A stretch of DNA of 25,749 nt from Dictyoglomaceae bacterium (GTDB taxonomy: Bacteria; Dictyoglomota; Dictyoglomia; Dictyoglomales; Dictyoglomaceae): assembly GCA_026417425.1 (NCBI GenBank), contig JAOADF010000013.1, forward strand, positions 1 to 25,749, written 5' to 3'. Numbering within the stretch: position 1 is the stretch's first letter; the number at the start of each line of letters is the position of its first letter. A program made the translations under genes and the position numbers. The notes beneath the pieces were generated by a model that was not told the DNA's origin, searched no databases, and saw only the letters and a program-made list of their open reading frames with translations. This document shows positions 16,579-25,499 of this stretch, piece by piece.

Positions 16579-17513
16579 CTCTTCACCTCTCCATATTTAT
16601 GAGGCTTAACACTTCTGTCTATTAAAGGAGTTAAAGCATTCATGACTAATATTCCATAGGTGACCCCTTCTGGATAATTTCCAAAAATTCGAATTACTAA
16701 AGTTAAAAAACCCGCGCCAATTCCAAATATCAATCTACCCTTAGGAGTCAAGGGTGTTGTCACCCAATCTGTAGCCATAAAAAAAGCTCCTAAGAAGACT
16801 CCCCCTGATAAGACTTGGAATATTGGATCCTTTTTAAATAAGAAAGATAAAACCATCATCGAAAGGATATAACTTAATGGAATTCTCCAATCAATTATTT
16901 TCCTGTAAATAAGCCAAAGACCCCCAATAAGAAGAAAGAGGGCAGAAGTTTCTCCTATAGATCCCGGAACCTTTCCTATAAAAAGATCCCAGTAAGAAGG
17001 TAGAGAATATGGGAGTTTTAGTTTTTCTATAGCTAAGGGTGTTGCGGTAGAAACGGGAGTAGCGGATGTTATTGGAGCTATCCAGGATGTCATTATCACT
17101 GGATAAGAGGTTAATAAGAAAGCTCTACCAACTAATGCAGGATTTAAAAAATTTCCTCCTAACCCACCAAAGATCTGCTTTGTTAAGATTATTGCTACTG
17201 CAGTTCCAACCACAGGAATCCACAAGGGAACCTGTGGTGGTAATGTTAATGCTAAGAGTAATCCTGTTACCACTGCACTAAAGTCCAATAAATTATTTAA
17301 AGACTTCTTCCTTATTAAAAGTGCTATCCCTTCCCAAACTACTGCAGATACTATACTGACAATTATAACAAGCAAGGAATAAATACCAAAAAAATAAATT
17401 CCTGCCATGGTGGCAGGAATAAGAGCTAAAATAACATTTAACATCACTTTACTTACATCTTCTCCGGCGAAGATGTGAGGTGAAGACGATACAATTAGTT
17501 CTTTTTCTTCCAT
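16575..17513 (-). CDS. rnfD: Rnf complex subunit D, FMN-binding
   Basis: RnfD is a multi-helix membrane subunit homologous to NqrB that carries covalent FMN and probably takes part in ion transport. The 312-residue protein starts ELIVSSSPHI and has about ten hydrophobic segments. GGLGGNFLNPALVGRAFLL (about 116-134) is the conserved family block. Two adjacent flavinylation-like motifs are present, TSATPVS (T152) and STATPLA (T158); only one is expected to carry FMN. MATDWVTTPLTPKGR near residue 249 is another family signature. A TTG start at 17564 would add 17 residues overlapping rnfC, but the ATG at 17513 has AGGGGGA nine bases upstream and gives the normal N-terminus, so I chose it. Confidence 0.95.
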   Translation of the reverse strand: MEEKELIVSSSPHIFAGEDVSKVMLNVILALIPATMAGIYFFGIYSLLVIIVSIVSAVVWEGIALLIRKKSLNNLLDFSAVVTGLLLALTLPPQVPLWIPVVGTAVAIILTKQIFGGLGGNFLNPALVGRAFLLTSYPVIMTSWIAPITSATPVSTATPLAIEKLKLPYSLPSYWDLFIGKVPGSIGETSALFLLIGGLWLIYRKIIDWRIPLSYILSMMVLSFLFKKDPIFQVLSGGVFLGAFFMATDWVTTPLTPKGRLIFGIGAGFLTLVIRIFGNYPEGVTYGILVMNALTPLIDRSVKPHKYGEVKR

Positions 17514-17522
17514 AATATATTT

Positions 17523-17528
17523 CCCCCT
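17523..17528 (-). promoter_or_regulatory. Ribosome binding site deciding the rnfD start
   Basis: AGGGGG on the minus strand, nine bases before the ATG at 17513-17511 and overlapping the rnfC stop codon (17529-17527). It supports the shorter RnfD. Confidence 0.6.
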
Positions 17529-18837
17529 ACTTTCTCCTCTTTTCAATAATTTCAGATTTAGCAATTCTAATCCATTGAACTAAAGGTCTTCGTGAGGGAC
17601 AAATATAGCTACAGGAACCACACTCCATACAATCTAAAGCTCCTTCTTTCTCTGCTAAATCCATTTTCTTTAGACGAGAATACTCCGCTATAACAGTGGG
17701 GCTAAGATTCATAGGACAAACATCAAGACATCTTCCACAACGCACACATGAAAGAGGTTCATGATTTTTTATAAAACTTCTTGGAAAAACTAAAACTCCA
17801 GAAGTTCCTTTTACAATAGGAGTTGCTAAACTATAGATGGTCACTCCCATCATTGGTCCACCAAATATAACTTTTCCAGGTGTATCAGAAAATCCTCCAC
17901 ATTCTTCTATCAGCTTAAATACTGGAGTTCCAATGAGAACATCAAGATTTTTAGGCTTTTTAATTCCTTCCCCTGTTATTGTTACTCCACGAGATATTAA
18001 TGGTAATCCTGTTTTAAAATGTTCAGCAATCGCGCATGCAGTTCCCACATTATTAACAACCACACCAACATCTAAAGGAAGACCACCTGAAGGAACTTCT
18101 CTTCCTAAAATAGCTTTTATCAATTGTTTTTCTGAACCTTGAGGATATTTTGTTTGTAAAAAAATTATTTCCATATCCTTTTTAAGATATTTCTTTAAAA
18201 TTTCTTCCGCATCCTTTTTATTATCTTCTATTGCAATAATTCCCTTTTTTGCACCTAAAACATACATTAATATTTGAAGACCTTCTATGATTAATTCTGC
18301 CTTTTCTAACATTAAACGATAATCAATAGTTAAATAAGGCTCACACTCCGCCCCATTTAAGATTACAGTATCAATTTTCTTTTCAGGAGGTGGAGTTATC
18401 TTGACATGAGTAGGAAAAGCAGCACCACCCAATCCAACAATTCCTGCTTCTCTTATTCTCTTTCTTATCTCATCAGGAGATAGATTTTCCCAAGAAGTTG
18501 GAAATATTTCAGGAAAAAGTTCATCTTTTCCATCGCTTTCTATTTCTATAGTCAAAACAGGTCTTCCTGTAGGATGGGGATGAAACCCGATTTTTCTAAC
18601 AGTTCCCGATGTGGGCGCATGAATAGGAGCTGTCACAAAGCTTTGTACATCTCCAATCTTTTGCCCTTTAAATACATGATCTTTAACCTTAATCAAAGGT
18701 TGAGCAGGAGCACCTGTATGTTGTTGAGTTGGAATAAACAGCCTTTCAGGGAGAGAAATTGAGGTGATGGGGGAAGACTTTGTTAAATCCTTTTTTGTAG
18801 GAGGATGAACACCACCACGAAAGGTTAAAAGCTTCAT
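17527..18837 (-). CDS. rnfC: Rnf complex subunit C, NADH-binding
   Basis: RnfC is the cytoplasmic subunit that exchanges electrons with NAD(H) through bound FMN and iron-sulfur clusters. The 436-residue protein begins with the signature FRGGVHPP (6-13) and HTGAPAQPLIKVKD, followed by APTSGTV (74-80). The nucleotide and flavin region contains GLGGAAFPTHVK (135-146) and NGAECEPYLT (161-170). The C-terminal part binds two [4Fe-4S] clusters: C364/C367/C370/C374 and C403/C406/C409/C413. Length is typical of clostridial RnfC, without the long Ala/Lys-rich tail of E. coli RsxC. A GTG two codons upstream lies inside the Shine-Dalgarno AAAGGAGG, so the ATG at 18837 is the start. It opens the rnf block 14 nt after valS. 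Confidence 0.96.
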   Translation of the reverse strand: MKLLTFRGGVHPPTKKDLTKSSPITSISLPERLFIPTQQHTGAPAQPLIKVKDHVFKGQKIGDVQSFVTAPIHAPTSGTVRKIGFHPHPTGRPVLTIEIESDGKDELFPEIFPTSWENLSPDEIRKRIREAGIVGLGGAAFPTHVKITPPPEKKIDTVILNGAECEPYLTIDYRLMLEKAELIIEGLQILMYVLGAKKGIIAIEDNKKDAEEILKKYLKKDMEIIFLQTKYPQGSEKQLIKAILGREVPSGGLPLDVGVVVNNVGTACAIAEHFKTGLPLISRGVTITGEGIKKPKNLDVLIGTPVFKLIEECGGFSDTPGKVIFGGPMMGVTIYSLATPIVKGTSGVLVFPRSFIKNHEPLSCVRCGRCLDVCPMNLSPTVIAEYSRLKKMDLAEKEGALDCMECGSCSYICPSRRPLVQWIRIAKSEIIEKRRK

Positions 18838-18842
18838 ATACA

Positions 18843-18849
18843 CCTCCTT
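18843..18849 (-). promoter_or_regulatory. Ribosome binding site deciding the rnfC start
   Basis: AAGGAGG on the minus strand, five bases before the ATG at 18837-18835. The alternative GTG at 18843-18841 overlaps it and is excluded as a start. Confidence 0.8.
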
Positions 18850-18851
18850 TT

Positions 18852-21494
18852 TTACTCTAATACCTTCATTCTTTCTAATAACAATTCTCTCTTTTCTATA
18901 AATTCTCTATATCTTTCTTTTTCTTTCTCAACCACATCGGAAGGCGCCTTTTCAATAAAAGAAGGATTATTTAACCTGGTCTCTAAACTTTTTATTATTT
19001 TTTCTAAGTCTCTTATTTCTTTACCTACTTTTTCTCTCTCCTTCTCCAAATCTATTAATCCTGAAAGATAAATATAATAATTTGTATTACTTATTATTAC
19101 ATGAGCCACATGTTTTTCATAAATCATATTTTCAGATTCTATAAGTTCAACCCTTGCTAAAGTATTGAAATATCCAGAATATCCTTTCAAAAGAATCTTC
19201 TCCTTTTCATCACCTGTATAGAAAAATACCTTTATCTTTTCTGTAATAGGAATATTAAATTCTGCTCTTAAAGCTCTTATCCTTCTTATAGATTCTTTTA
19301 TAAATTCCATATCTCTTTCTTTTTCCTCATCAATAAAAAATTCCTCGTAAACAGGCCAAGAATTTATCATAATACTTTCTGAAGGATAGGGGAGTTTCTT
19401 CCATATTTCTTCAGTTATAAATGGCATTACAGGATGTAAAAGCAAGAGATTTGTAGTCAACACTCTCCATAAAACAGTTTGAGTAACAAGTCTGCTCTCA
19501 GGATCTTCTTTGTCAGATAACCTTGGCTTTGCCAATTCTATATACCAATCACAAAATTCAGACCAGAAAAAGTTATAAATAGTTTTCACATATTCGCTAA
19601 ACCTGTAATTCTCTAAATGTTCTGTTACTTCAACTATCTCTTTCTGAAGTTTACTAAGTATCCATCTATCTGAAAGAGATAATATATGAGGTCTTAAATC
19701 AACTTTTGAATAATCTATATCTTCCAAACTCATTAATACAAATCGAGAGGCATTCCATAACTTATTAGCAAAATTTTTAGTATTTTCAAAGTTTTCTTCA
19801 TGGAATCTCAAATCCTGCATTTCTGTACATTGAACTGCAAGACCGAATCTTGTAATATCCGCTCCATATCTCTCAATTAGTTCTAAAGGATCTACCCCTG
19901 TACCCTTTGATTTGCTCATTCTCTTTCCTTCTTTTGTAAGAACAGTGGGATGTATATAGACATGATAAAAAGGCACATCCTCATTAAATTCTAAACCCAT
20001 CATTATCATTCGAGCAACCCAAAGGTTAATAATATCTCTTGCAGTACTTAACACAGAGGTTGGATAGTAATATTCAAGATCAGGATTTTTCTCAGGCCAT
20101 TTCAAAGTTCCCAGAGGCCAAAGAGCAGAACTGAACCAAGTATCCAAAACATCTTCATCTTGTTTCAAATTTGTTGAATTACATTTCCCACAATTTTGGG
20201 GAGGATGTTCTTCAACATTAATATGTCCACAATCTTCACAATACCATGCTGGAATTCTATGTCCCCACCATAATTGTCGAGAAAGACACCAATCTTTTAT
20301 ATTGTACATCCAATCAAAATATATTTTTTTCCATCTATCAGGAATAAATTTAACTTTATTTTCTTCTACCACTTTTATGGCTTCCTTCGCAATATCATCC
20401 ATTCTCATAAACCATTGCTTTGAAATTAATGGCTCTATAGGAGTTCCACATCTATCACAAGTTGCCAAATCATGAGTATAAGATTCTTTTTTAACAAGAT
20501 ATCCTCCTTGTATTAATGCCCTTTCAACTTCTTTTCTTGCAGAATAAACATCTAAACCTTTAAATTCTCCTGCATTTTCATTCATAAATCCTTTCTCATC
20601 AATTACTGTAATGAAAGGAAGATTATGTCTCTTTCCTATCTCAAAATCATCAGGATCATGAGCAGGGGTAACCTTTAATGCTCCCGTTCCAAATTCAGGA
20701 TTTACCGCATAATCCGTAATAATTGGAATTTTTCTACCCATTAGAGGTAGAGAAACATACTTTCCAATAAGAGATTTATATCTTTCATCCTCAGGATGAA
20801 CAGCAACTCCTGTATCACCTAACATAGTTTCAGGTCGAGCAGTTGCAATTACTATTTCTCCATCTTCTTCTATTAAGGGATATCTTACATACCAAAGAAA
20901 AGAATCCTCCTCTATATATCTTACTTCCAAGTCTGATATAGCAGTTCTACAACGGGGACACCAATTAATAATTCTTTCTCCTTTATATATATAACCCTTA
21001 TGATAAAGCTCCACAAAGGCTTTAATTACAGCTTTTGAATAGATCTCATCCATTGTAAACCGCAATCTTTCCCAATCACAGGATACTCCTAATTTTTTTA
21101 GCTGTTCAATTATAGTTTGACCATATTTTTCTTTCCACTGCCAAACTTTTTCTAAAAATTTTTCTCTCCCTAGGTCCCATCTACTTTTCCCTTCTTTTGA
21201 TAATTCCCTTTCTACCACCATTTGAGTTGCAATTCCTGCATGATCTGTTCCTGGTATCCATAAAGCATTGAATCCCTGCATTCTTCGCCATCTAATAAGA
21301 ATATCCTGAATCGTTGCATTTAAAGCATGTCCCAAATGTAAAGATCCTGTAATATTGGGAGGTGGCAAGAGAATGGTAAAAGGTTTTTTAGAATAATCTA
21401 TTTGAGAACTAAAATATCCCCTTTCCATCCAATAATTGTACCATTTTTCTTCAACTAATTTAAAATCATAAGTACTTGGAAGCTCCTCTTTCAT
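18852..21494 (-). CDS. valS: Valine--tRNA ligase
   Basis: ValS joins valine to tRNA-Val and removes mischarged threonine. The 880-residue protein is full length. The class I motif PPPNITGSLHLGHA is at 45-58, and the KMSKS loop reads RMSKS at 525-529 with R in place of the first K. The editing domain shows TARPETMLGDT (218-228) and GTGALKVTPAHDPDDFE (270-285). Cysteine pairs C179/C182, C346/C349, C419/C422 and C435/C438 look like zinc knuckles. The C-terminus (about 815-880) is the coiled coil typical of ValS. AGGAGG eight bases before the ATG supports the start. It lies 12 nt after clpX and has no T-box leader, so it is expressed with the clp genes. Confidence 0.98.
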   Translation of the reverse strand: MKEELPSTYDFKLVEEKWYNYWMERGYFSSQIDYSKKPFTILLPPPNITGSLHLGHALNATIQDILIRWRRMQGFNALWIPGTDHAGIATQMVVERELSKEGKSRWDLGREKFLEKVWQWKEKYGQTIIEQLKKLGVSCDWERLRFTMDEIYSKAVIKAFVELYHKGYIYKGERIINWCPRCRTAISDLEVRYIEEDSFLWYVRYPLIEEDGEIVIATARPETMLGDTGVAVHPEDERYKSLIGKYVSLPLMGRKIPIITDYAVNPEFGTGALKVTPAHDPDDFEIGKRHNLPFITVIDEKGFMNENAGEFKGLDVYSARKEVERALIQGGYLVKKESYTHDLATCDRCGTPIEPLISKQWFMRMDDIAKEAIKVVEENKVKFIPDRWKKIYFDWMYNIKDWCLSRQLWWGHRIPAWYCEDCGHINVEEHPPQNCGKCNSTNLKQDEDVLDTWFSSALWPLGTLKWPEKNPDLEYYYPTSVLSTARDIINLWVARMIMMGLEFNEDVPFYHVYIHPTVLTKEGKRMSKSKGTGVDPLELIERYGADITRFGLAVQCTEMQDLRFHEENFENTKNFANKLWNASRFVLMSLEDIDYSKVDLRPHILSLSDRWILSKLQKEIVEVTEHLENYRFSEYVKTIYNFFWSEFCDWYIELAKPRLSDKEDPESRLVTQTVLWRVLTTNLLLLHPVMPFITEEIWKKLPYPSESIMINSWPVYEEFFIDEEKERDMEFIKESIRRIRALRAEFNIPITEKIKVFFYTGDEKEKILLKGYSGYFNTLARVELIESENMIYEKHVAHVIISNTNYYIYLSGLIDLEKEREKVGKEIRDLEKIIKSLETRLNNPSFIEKAPSDVVEKEKERYREFIEKRELLLERMKVLE

Positions 21495-21506
21495 ATCTAA
21501 AGCCTC

Positions 21507-22733
21507 CTATCCCACACTTCCCAGTAAATTCTCCCAGGAAAATACTCTACGATTATAAACCATTTCGGGAGTTACAACAAATTTTTTAATATTTAATCTT
21601 GGCAATTCATACATTATCTCTAACATAAGCTCTTCCATAACTGCTCTCAATCCTCTTGCTCCTGTAGCTTTTTCTTGTGCTTCTTTTACAATAGCTTTTA
21701 ATGCTTCCTCTGAAAACTCCAATTCAATTCCATCTAAAGCTAAAAGAGCCTGATATTGTTTTACTAAGGCATTCTTAGGTTCCACAAGGATCTTCAAAAG
21801 AGCCTCTTCATCCAAAGGATCTAAAACAGTAATTACAGGAAATCTTCCAACAAATTCAGGAATCATTCCAAATCTAAGAAGATCCTCAGGGAGAATTTCT
21901 TTTAAAATAGAACTTAAGTTTCTTCGTTTTTTAGGTTCTATTCTAGAACCAAATCCAATATTACTCATGTCTAATCTCTTCTCAATGATCTTCTCAATAC
22001 CTTCGAAGGATCCTCCTGCTATAAATAAAATATCCTTTGTATTTATTTGGATAAACTCTTGATAAGGATGTTTTCTTCCACCTTGAGGGGGAACATTAGC
22101 AACAGTTCCCTCTACGATCCTTAAAAGTGCTTGCTGTACCCCTTCTCCAGATACATCCCTTGTAATTGATGGATTTTCAGATTTTCTTGAAATCTTATCT
22201 ATTTCGTCAATATAAACAATCCCCTTTTCTGCTTTTTTTATATCCCAATTGGCATTTTGAATTAATCTTAAAAGAATATTTTCCACATCCTCTCCCACAT
22301 AGCCTGCTTCAGTTAGAGTAGTAGCATCTGCTATAGCGAAGGGAACTTTTAAAAACTTGGCAAGGGTCTCAGCAAGAAGAGTTTTTCCCACCCCTGTAGG
22401 GCCAATAAGAAGAATATTACTTTTTTGAAGCTCTACATCATTTTTTAATTTATCTCTAAAATAAATTCTTTTATAATGATTATATACAGCAACAGAAATA
22501 ACCCTTTTTGCTTTTTCTTGCCCAATTACATATTGATCTAAGAATACCTTAATTTCTGATGGAGTTGGTAATTTAAACTCTTCTTTTTCCTTTTCTCCCT
22601 CACTTTGAGAAATTAAATCATGACAGATTTCTACGCATTCATCACAGATAAAAACTCCCGGACCTGAAATTATTCTCTTTGCTTCCTTTTGACTTTTCCC
22701 ACAGAAAGAACATCTTATCTCTTTTGTGACCAT
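21507..22733 (-). CDS. clpX: ClpXP protease ATP-binding subunit ClpX
   Basis: ClpX is a hexameric AAA+ unfoldase that selects proteins and threads them into ClpP. The 408-residue protein has the N-terminal C4 zinc domain (C8, C11, C30, C33), Walker A GPTGVGKT (111-118), pore loop GYVG (144-147), Walker B IVYIDEID (172-179), the RKH loop at 220-222 and the IGF loop (259-261) that docks on Clp[24 protein letters not shown] near the end is the sensor II region. CAGGAG seven bases upstream supports the ATG. It follows clpP after 14 nt. Confidence 0.98.
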   Translation of the reverse strand: MVTKEIRCSFCGKSQKEAKRIISGPGVFICDECVEICHDLISQSEGEKEKEEFKLPTPSEIKVFLDQYVIGQEKAKRVISVAVYNHYKRIYFRDKLKNDVELQKSNILLIGPTGVGKTLLAETLAKFLKVPFAIADATTLTEAGYVGEDVENILLRLIQNANWDIKKAEKGIVYIDEIDKISRKSENPSITRDVSGEGVQQALLRIVEGTVANVPPQGGRKHPYQEFIQINTKDILFIAGGSFEGIEKIIEKRLDMSNIGFGSRIEPKKRRNLSSILKEILPEDLLRFGMIPEFVGRFPVITVLDPLDEEALLKILVEPKNALVKQYQALLALDGIELEFSEEALKAIVKEAQEKATGARGLRAVMEELMLEIMYELPRLNIKKFVVTPEMVYNRRVFSWENLLGSVG

Positions 22734-22747
22734 GAATTTACTCCTGT

Positions 22748-23335
22748 TTATAATTTTTTACTTTCCAAGACTTCATCTATAATTCCATAATCTTTAGCTT
22801 CCTTTGCAGACATAAAGAAATCTCTATCAGTATCTCTTTGAATCTTTTCTAAAGGTTGCCCTGTATGGTAAGCAAGAATTTCATTCAAAGTTTGTCTAAG
22901 CTTTAAAATTTCTCTTGTATGAATCTCAAGATCTGTAGCAGGACCATATACTCCTCCCAATGGTTGATGAATCATAACCCTTGAATTAGGGAGAGCATAT
23001 CTCTTACCTCTATCACCTGCAGAAAGGAGTATTGCTGCCATGCTTGCAGCTTGACCCACACACACTGTAGCCACCTTTGGTCTTATATGTCTTATGGTAT
23101 CATATATAGCTAAACCTGCGGAAACCTCGCCTCCTGGACTGTTTATATATAAATATATATCTTTCTCTGGATCTTCTGACTCTAAGAAAAGAAGTTGCGC
23201 TATAATTAAATTAGCAATTTCATCATTAATAGCGGTACCTAAAAAAACAATTCTACTTTTTAAAAGACGAGAATAGATATCATAAGCTCTTTCTCCTCGA
23301 GGTGTTTGTTCTATAACTATAGGAACTAAAGTCAT
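22748..23335 (-). CDS. clpP: ATP-dependent Clp protease proteolytic subunit ClpP
   Basis: ClpP forms the double-ring serine protease chamber that degrades proteins delivered by ClpX. The 195-residue protein carries the full catalytic triad at standard positions: S98 in GQAASMA, H123 in MIHQPLGG and D172 in [24 protein letters not shown] (63-80) is the conserved oxyanion-hole region. The N-terminus [24 protein letters not shown] shows the axial-loop sequence that is trimmed during maturation in many species. The ATG overlaps the tig stop by ATGA, so it is translationally coupled to trigger factor. The tig-clpP-clpX order is widely conserved. Confidence 0.98.
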   Translation of the reverse strand: MTLVPIVIEQTPRGERAYDIYSRLLKSRIVFLGTAINDEIANLIIAQLLFLESEDPEKDIYLYINSPGGEVSAGLAIYDTIRHIRPKVATVCVGQAASMAAILLSAGDRGKRYALPNSRVMIHQPLGGVYGPATDLEIHTREILKLRQTLNEILAYHTGQPLEKIQRDTDRDFFMSAKEAKDYGIIDEVLESKKL

Positions 23336-24633
23336 AGAGATCCTCCCCCTTCATTCTTAATATTTTCTCTTATTAAAAAATCCTTAACCTTTTTTATTAA
23401 CAAATTCTTTCTTAGATCTTCTATTAATCCTTCTCTCTCCAAGGTTCTTTTTATCTCTTTTACATTTTTATTTTCAGATTTTGCCATTTCTTCTATAAAC
23501 TCTTCTAATTCATCATCACTTACTTTTATATTTTCTGTTTCAGCAATATAATATAATAAATAATCTATCTTAATTCTTGTTTTAACAGATAATTTAAGAT
23601 CTTCTATAAACTCTTCTTGACTTTTCCCAATACTCTCTAAATATTCTTCTAAGGTTTTTCCTTGCTTATCTAAATCCTCTTTTATTTTTATAAAAGAAGC
23701 TTCTATCGCGGATAATACTATACTTTGAGGAGGATCTATCTCACTATTTTCTAAAATTTTCATTATAATTTCACTCAATCCTCTTTCCTTCTCTTTCTCA
23801 ATTTTTTCAGATAAAATATTATCTATGACACCTTTATAAAGATCATCAACTGTTTCATAACCTAATTTTTTTGCTAAATCTTCCTCACTTATAAGATCAT
23901 ATGCCCAAACTTTCTTAACTCTCCAAATTAAAGGAATAACTTCTCCTGCAAATTTATTATTGGGATAGTCCTCAGGAAACTTTGTCTCAATTATTTTTTG
24001 CTCAGAAATTTTCATACCTATAAGCTCTTTCTCTATCTCAGGATTATATTCCCCATTTATTCTTATCCACAAAGGCTCCAATTTTTCTCCATCTTTAGTT
24101 TCTCTTTCTACATACACTAAATCTCCTTCCATAATCTCTCTATCCTCTACAGGTTTTAATTTACTATATCGCAATCTTATCTGCTCTATAACTTTATCTA
24201 TTTCCTTATCACTTACTTCCACATCATTAATCTCAATGTTAAACCCTTTATATTTACCTACTTTAATATCAGGAACAATTTCAAGGGAAAAAGAGATATT
24301 AATCTTTTCATTTTCTTCCCACGAGGGTGGAATTTCAAAGGTAGGTTGTGTAAAAGGTCTTATTTTTTCCTTTTCTAAAATAATTTTATAGGCTTCCATT
24401 GCAGCAGTTTTCACAGCTTCTCTATAAAAATCATCCCCTAAAAATTTTTCTAAAATAGCTCTTGGAGCCTTGCCTCTTCTAAATCCAGGAATTTCTACTC
24501 TTTGTACCAAATATTTATAAGTATCTTCTAAAATATTTTCCCTTTGAGATGGATCTATCTCCACATTTACCATCAATATACTTCCTTCTTCTTTTTTAAT
24601 TGTATAGCTTATCGCATCTTCTCTTATAGCCAT
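23332..24633 (-). CDS. tig: Trigger factor
   Basis: Trigger factor is the chaperone that sits at the ribosome exit tunnel and shields new chains. The 433-residue protein has the N-terminal ribosome-binding domain with the signature GFRRGKAPR (50-58), a central FKBP-type prolyl isomerase region of about 70-80 residues (roughly 165-245, with EGDLVYVE and [11 protein letters not shown]) and a long helical C-terminal substrate cradle (ending [13 protein letters not shown]). AGGAGG before the ATG at 24633 supports the start. It is the first gene of the 18.5-kb minus-strand run and lies downstream of a tRNA cluster, from which it is separated by a hairpin terminator. Confidence 0.96.
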   Translation of the reverse strand: MAIREDAISYTIKKEEGSILMVNVEIDPSQRENILEDTYKYLVQRVEIPGFRRGKAPRAILEKFLGDDFYREAVKTAAMEAYKIILEKEKIRPFTQPTFEIPPSWEENEKINISFSLEIVPDIKVGKYKGFNIEINDVEVSDKEIDKVIEQIRLRYSKLKPVEDREIMEGDLVYVERETKDGEKLEPLWIRINGEYNPEIEKELIGMKISEQKIIETKFPEDYPNNKFAGEVIPLIWRVKKVWAYDLISEEDLAKKLGYETVDDLYKGVIDNILSEKIEKEKERGLSEIIMKILENSEIDPPQSIVLSAIEASFIKIKEDLDKQGKTLEEYLESIGKSQEEFIEDLKLSVKTRIKIDYLLYYIAETENIKVSDDELEEFIEEMAKSENKNVKEIKRTLEREGLIEDLRKNLLIKKVKDFLIRENIKNEGGGSL

Positions 24634-24645
24634 TTTTTCCTCCTA

Positions 24646-24679
24646 TAAAATAAATAATACCTCAGATTTTCTCTGAGGT
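24646..24679 (-). terminator. Intrinsic terminator after the tRNA cluster
   Basis: An 8-bp perfect stem (24659-24666 with 24672-24679, ACCTCAGA/TCTGAGGT, 5-nt loop) is followed on the minus strand by the U-rich ATTATTTATTTTAT. It should end transcription coming from the tRNA genes just before tig. If tig starts from the TATAAT at 24683-24688, its transcript would begin inside the hairpin and escape it. Confidence 0.65.
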
Positions 24680-24682
24680 TTG

Positions 24683-24688
24683 ATTATA
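24683..24688 (-). promoter_or_regulatory. Possible -10 element of the tig promoter
   Basis: A perfect TATAAT on the minus strand, about 50 nt before the tig ATG. The expected -35 region falls in the 3' end of tRNA-Gly and does not resemble TTGACA, so the call is weak. Confidence 0.3.
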
Positions 24689-24696
24689 TAATATTA

Positions 24697-24776
<80 letters not shown>

Positions 24777-24783
24777 ATAAAAC

Positions 24784-24869
24784 TGGTGCGAGGGGCGGGA
24801 GTTGAACCCGCACGGGTTTTTTCCCACTAGATCCTAAGTCTAGCGCGTCTGCCTTTCCGCCACCCTCGC
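24784..24869 (-). tRNA. tRNA-Leu (TAG)
   Basis: An 86-nt class II tRNA with acceptor stem GCGAGGG/CCCTCGC, anticodon stem CTAGA/TCTAG around loop CTTAGGA (anticodon TAG, reading CUA/CUN), a long variable arm (GGG-AAAAAA-CCC) and encoded CCA. It lies 8 nt after tRNA-Lys. Confidence 0.96.
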
Positions 24870-24877
24870 ATTAAAAA

Positions 24878-24953
24878 TGGTGAGCCGTGCAGGAATCGAA
24901 CCTGCAACCCCCTGATTAAGAGTCAGGTGCTCTACCTGTTGAGCTAACGGCTC
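24878..24953 (-). tRNA. tRNA-Lys (CTT)
   Basis: A 76-nt cloverleaf with acceptor stem GAGCCGT/ACGGCTC, anticodon stem CCTGA/TCAGG around loop CTCTTAA (anticodon CTT), T-arm containing GGTTCGATTCC and encoded CCA. It is the first gene of the three-tRNA unit and has a good promoter just upstream. Confidence 0.97.
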
Positions 24954-24967
24954 ATTTTTTAAGTTTG

Positions 24968-24996
24968 AGAATAATAAAAAAATAAAATTTTGTCAA
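24968..24996 (-). promoter_or_regulatory. Promoter of the tRNA-Lys-Leu-Gly unit
   Basis: On the minus strand a perfect TTGACA (24996-24991) is followed at 17 nt by TATTCT (24973-24968, 4 of 6). The start would fall near 24961, eight bases before the mature 5' end of tRNA-Lys. Confidence 0.6.
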
Positions 24997-25222
24997 GTGC
25001 CGTTGAGCATTTTAGTTATTTAATAAAATAATCTTTTAAAGTCTCACTTTTTGGAGAGTAAGATAAATGCAAAAATCAATTTAATCTTAAGCAAACATCT
25101 AAAGATATAAAGGATTATAATTAATGATATTTTAAATCAAATTGTAGTTTTTTAAAATTTAAATCGACAAAGTCAAAAAAAATTTGAAAGATAAAGATTT
25201 TCATGAGTAAATAGGAGAATTA

Positions 25223-25252
25223 CAAAAAATATAAATTTTGAATAATCAAAAT
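25223..25252 (-). terminator. Possible terminator of the 16S-Ile-Ala transcript
   Basis: A 7-bp stem (25235-25241 with 25246-25252, 4-nt loop) is followed on the minus strand by TTATATTTTTT. The stem has a single G-C pair and would be weak at high temperature, but its position 20 nt downstream of tRNA-Ala is suitable. Confidence 0.35.
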
Positions 25253-25271
25253 AGAAATTTTATCTAAAAAA

Positions 25272-25347
25272 TGGTGGAGCTGACCGGATTCGAACCGGTG
25301 ACCCCCTGCGTGCAAAGCAGGTGCTCTCCCAGCTGAGCTACAGCCCC
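25272..25347 (-). tRNA. tRNA-Ala (TGC)
   Basis: A 76-nt cloverleaf with acceptor GGGGCTG/CAGCTCC containing the G3-U70 wobble pair that identifies tRNA-Ala, anticodon stem CCTGC/GCAGG around loop TTTGCAC (anticodon TGC) and encoded CCA. It follows tRNA-Ile after 14 nt, the usual 16S-spacer pair. Confidence 0.97.
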
Positions 25348-25361
25348 AACTTTAAATAAAA

Positions 25362-25438
<77 letters not shown>

Positions 25439-25460
25439 ACTTTACTTCTTTAAAATAAGG

Positions 25461-25496
25461 GGAGAAGGGAGATAAGAAAGAGAGGAAATCTTCTCC
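25461..25496 (-). repeat. Inverted repeat in the 16S-tRNA-Ile spacer
   Basis: GGAGAAG at 25461-25467 and CTTCTCC at 25490-25496 are perfectly complementary with a 22-nt loop, directly after the 16S rRNA 3' end. It may form a small processing hairpin in the precursor; no function is demonstrated. Confidence 0.35.
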
Positions 25497-25499
25497 GTA

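Larger units (their letters stand above)
24954..25271. other. AT-rich spacer between tRNA-Ala and tRNA-Lys
   Basis: This 318-nt stretch holds no gene that I can support on either strand and no trace of 23S or 5S rRNA. It contains the tRNA-Lys promoter at its low-coordinate end and a weak AT-only-type hairpin near 25235-25252. The rest is very A/T-rich and shows nothing recognisable. Confidence 0.8.

Noticed and set aside
21495..21506. T-box or other amino-acid-responsive leader for valS
   Set aside because: There are only 12 nt between clpX and valS, with no room for a leader.
24954..25271. Small RNA or riboswitch in the spacer
   Set aside because: No stable G/C-containing fold or known motif could be seen; only AT-rich weak hairpins are present.
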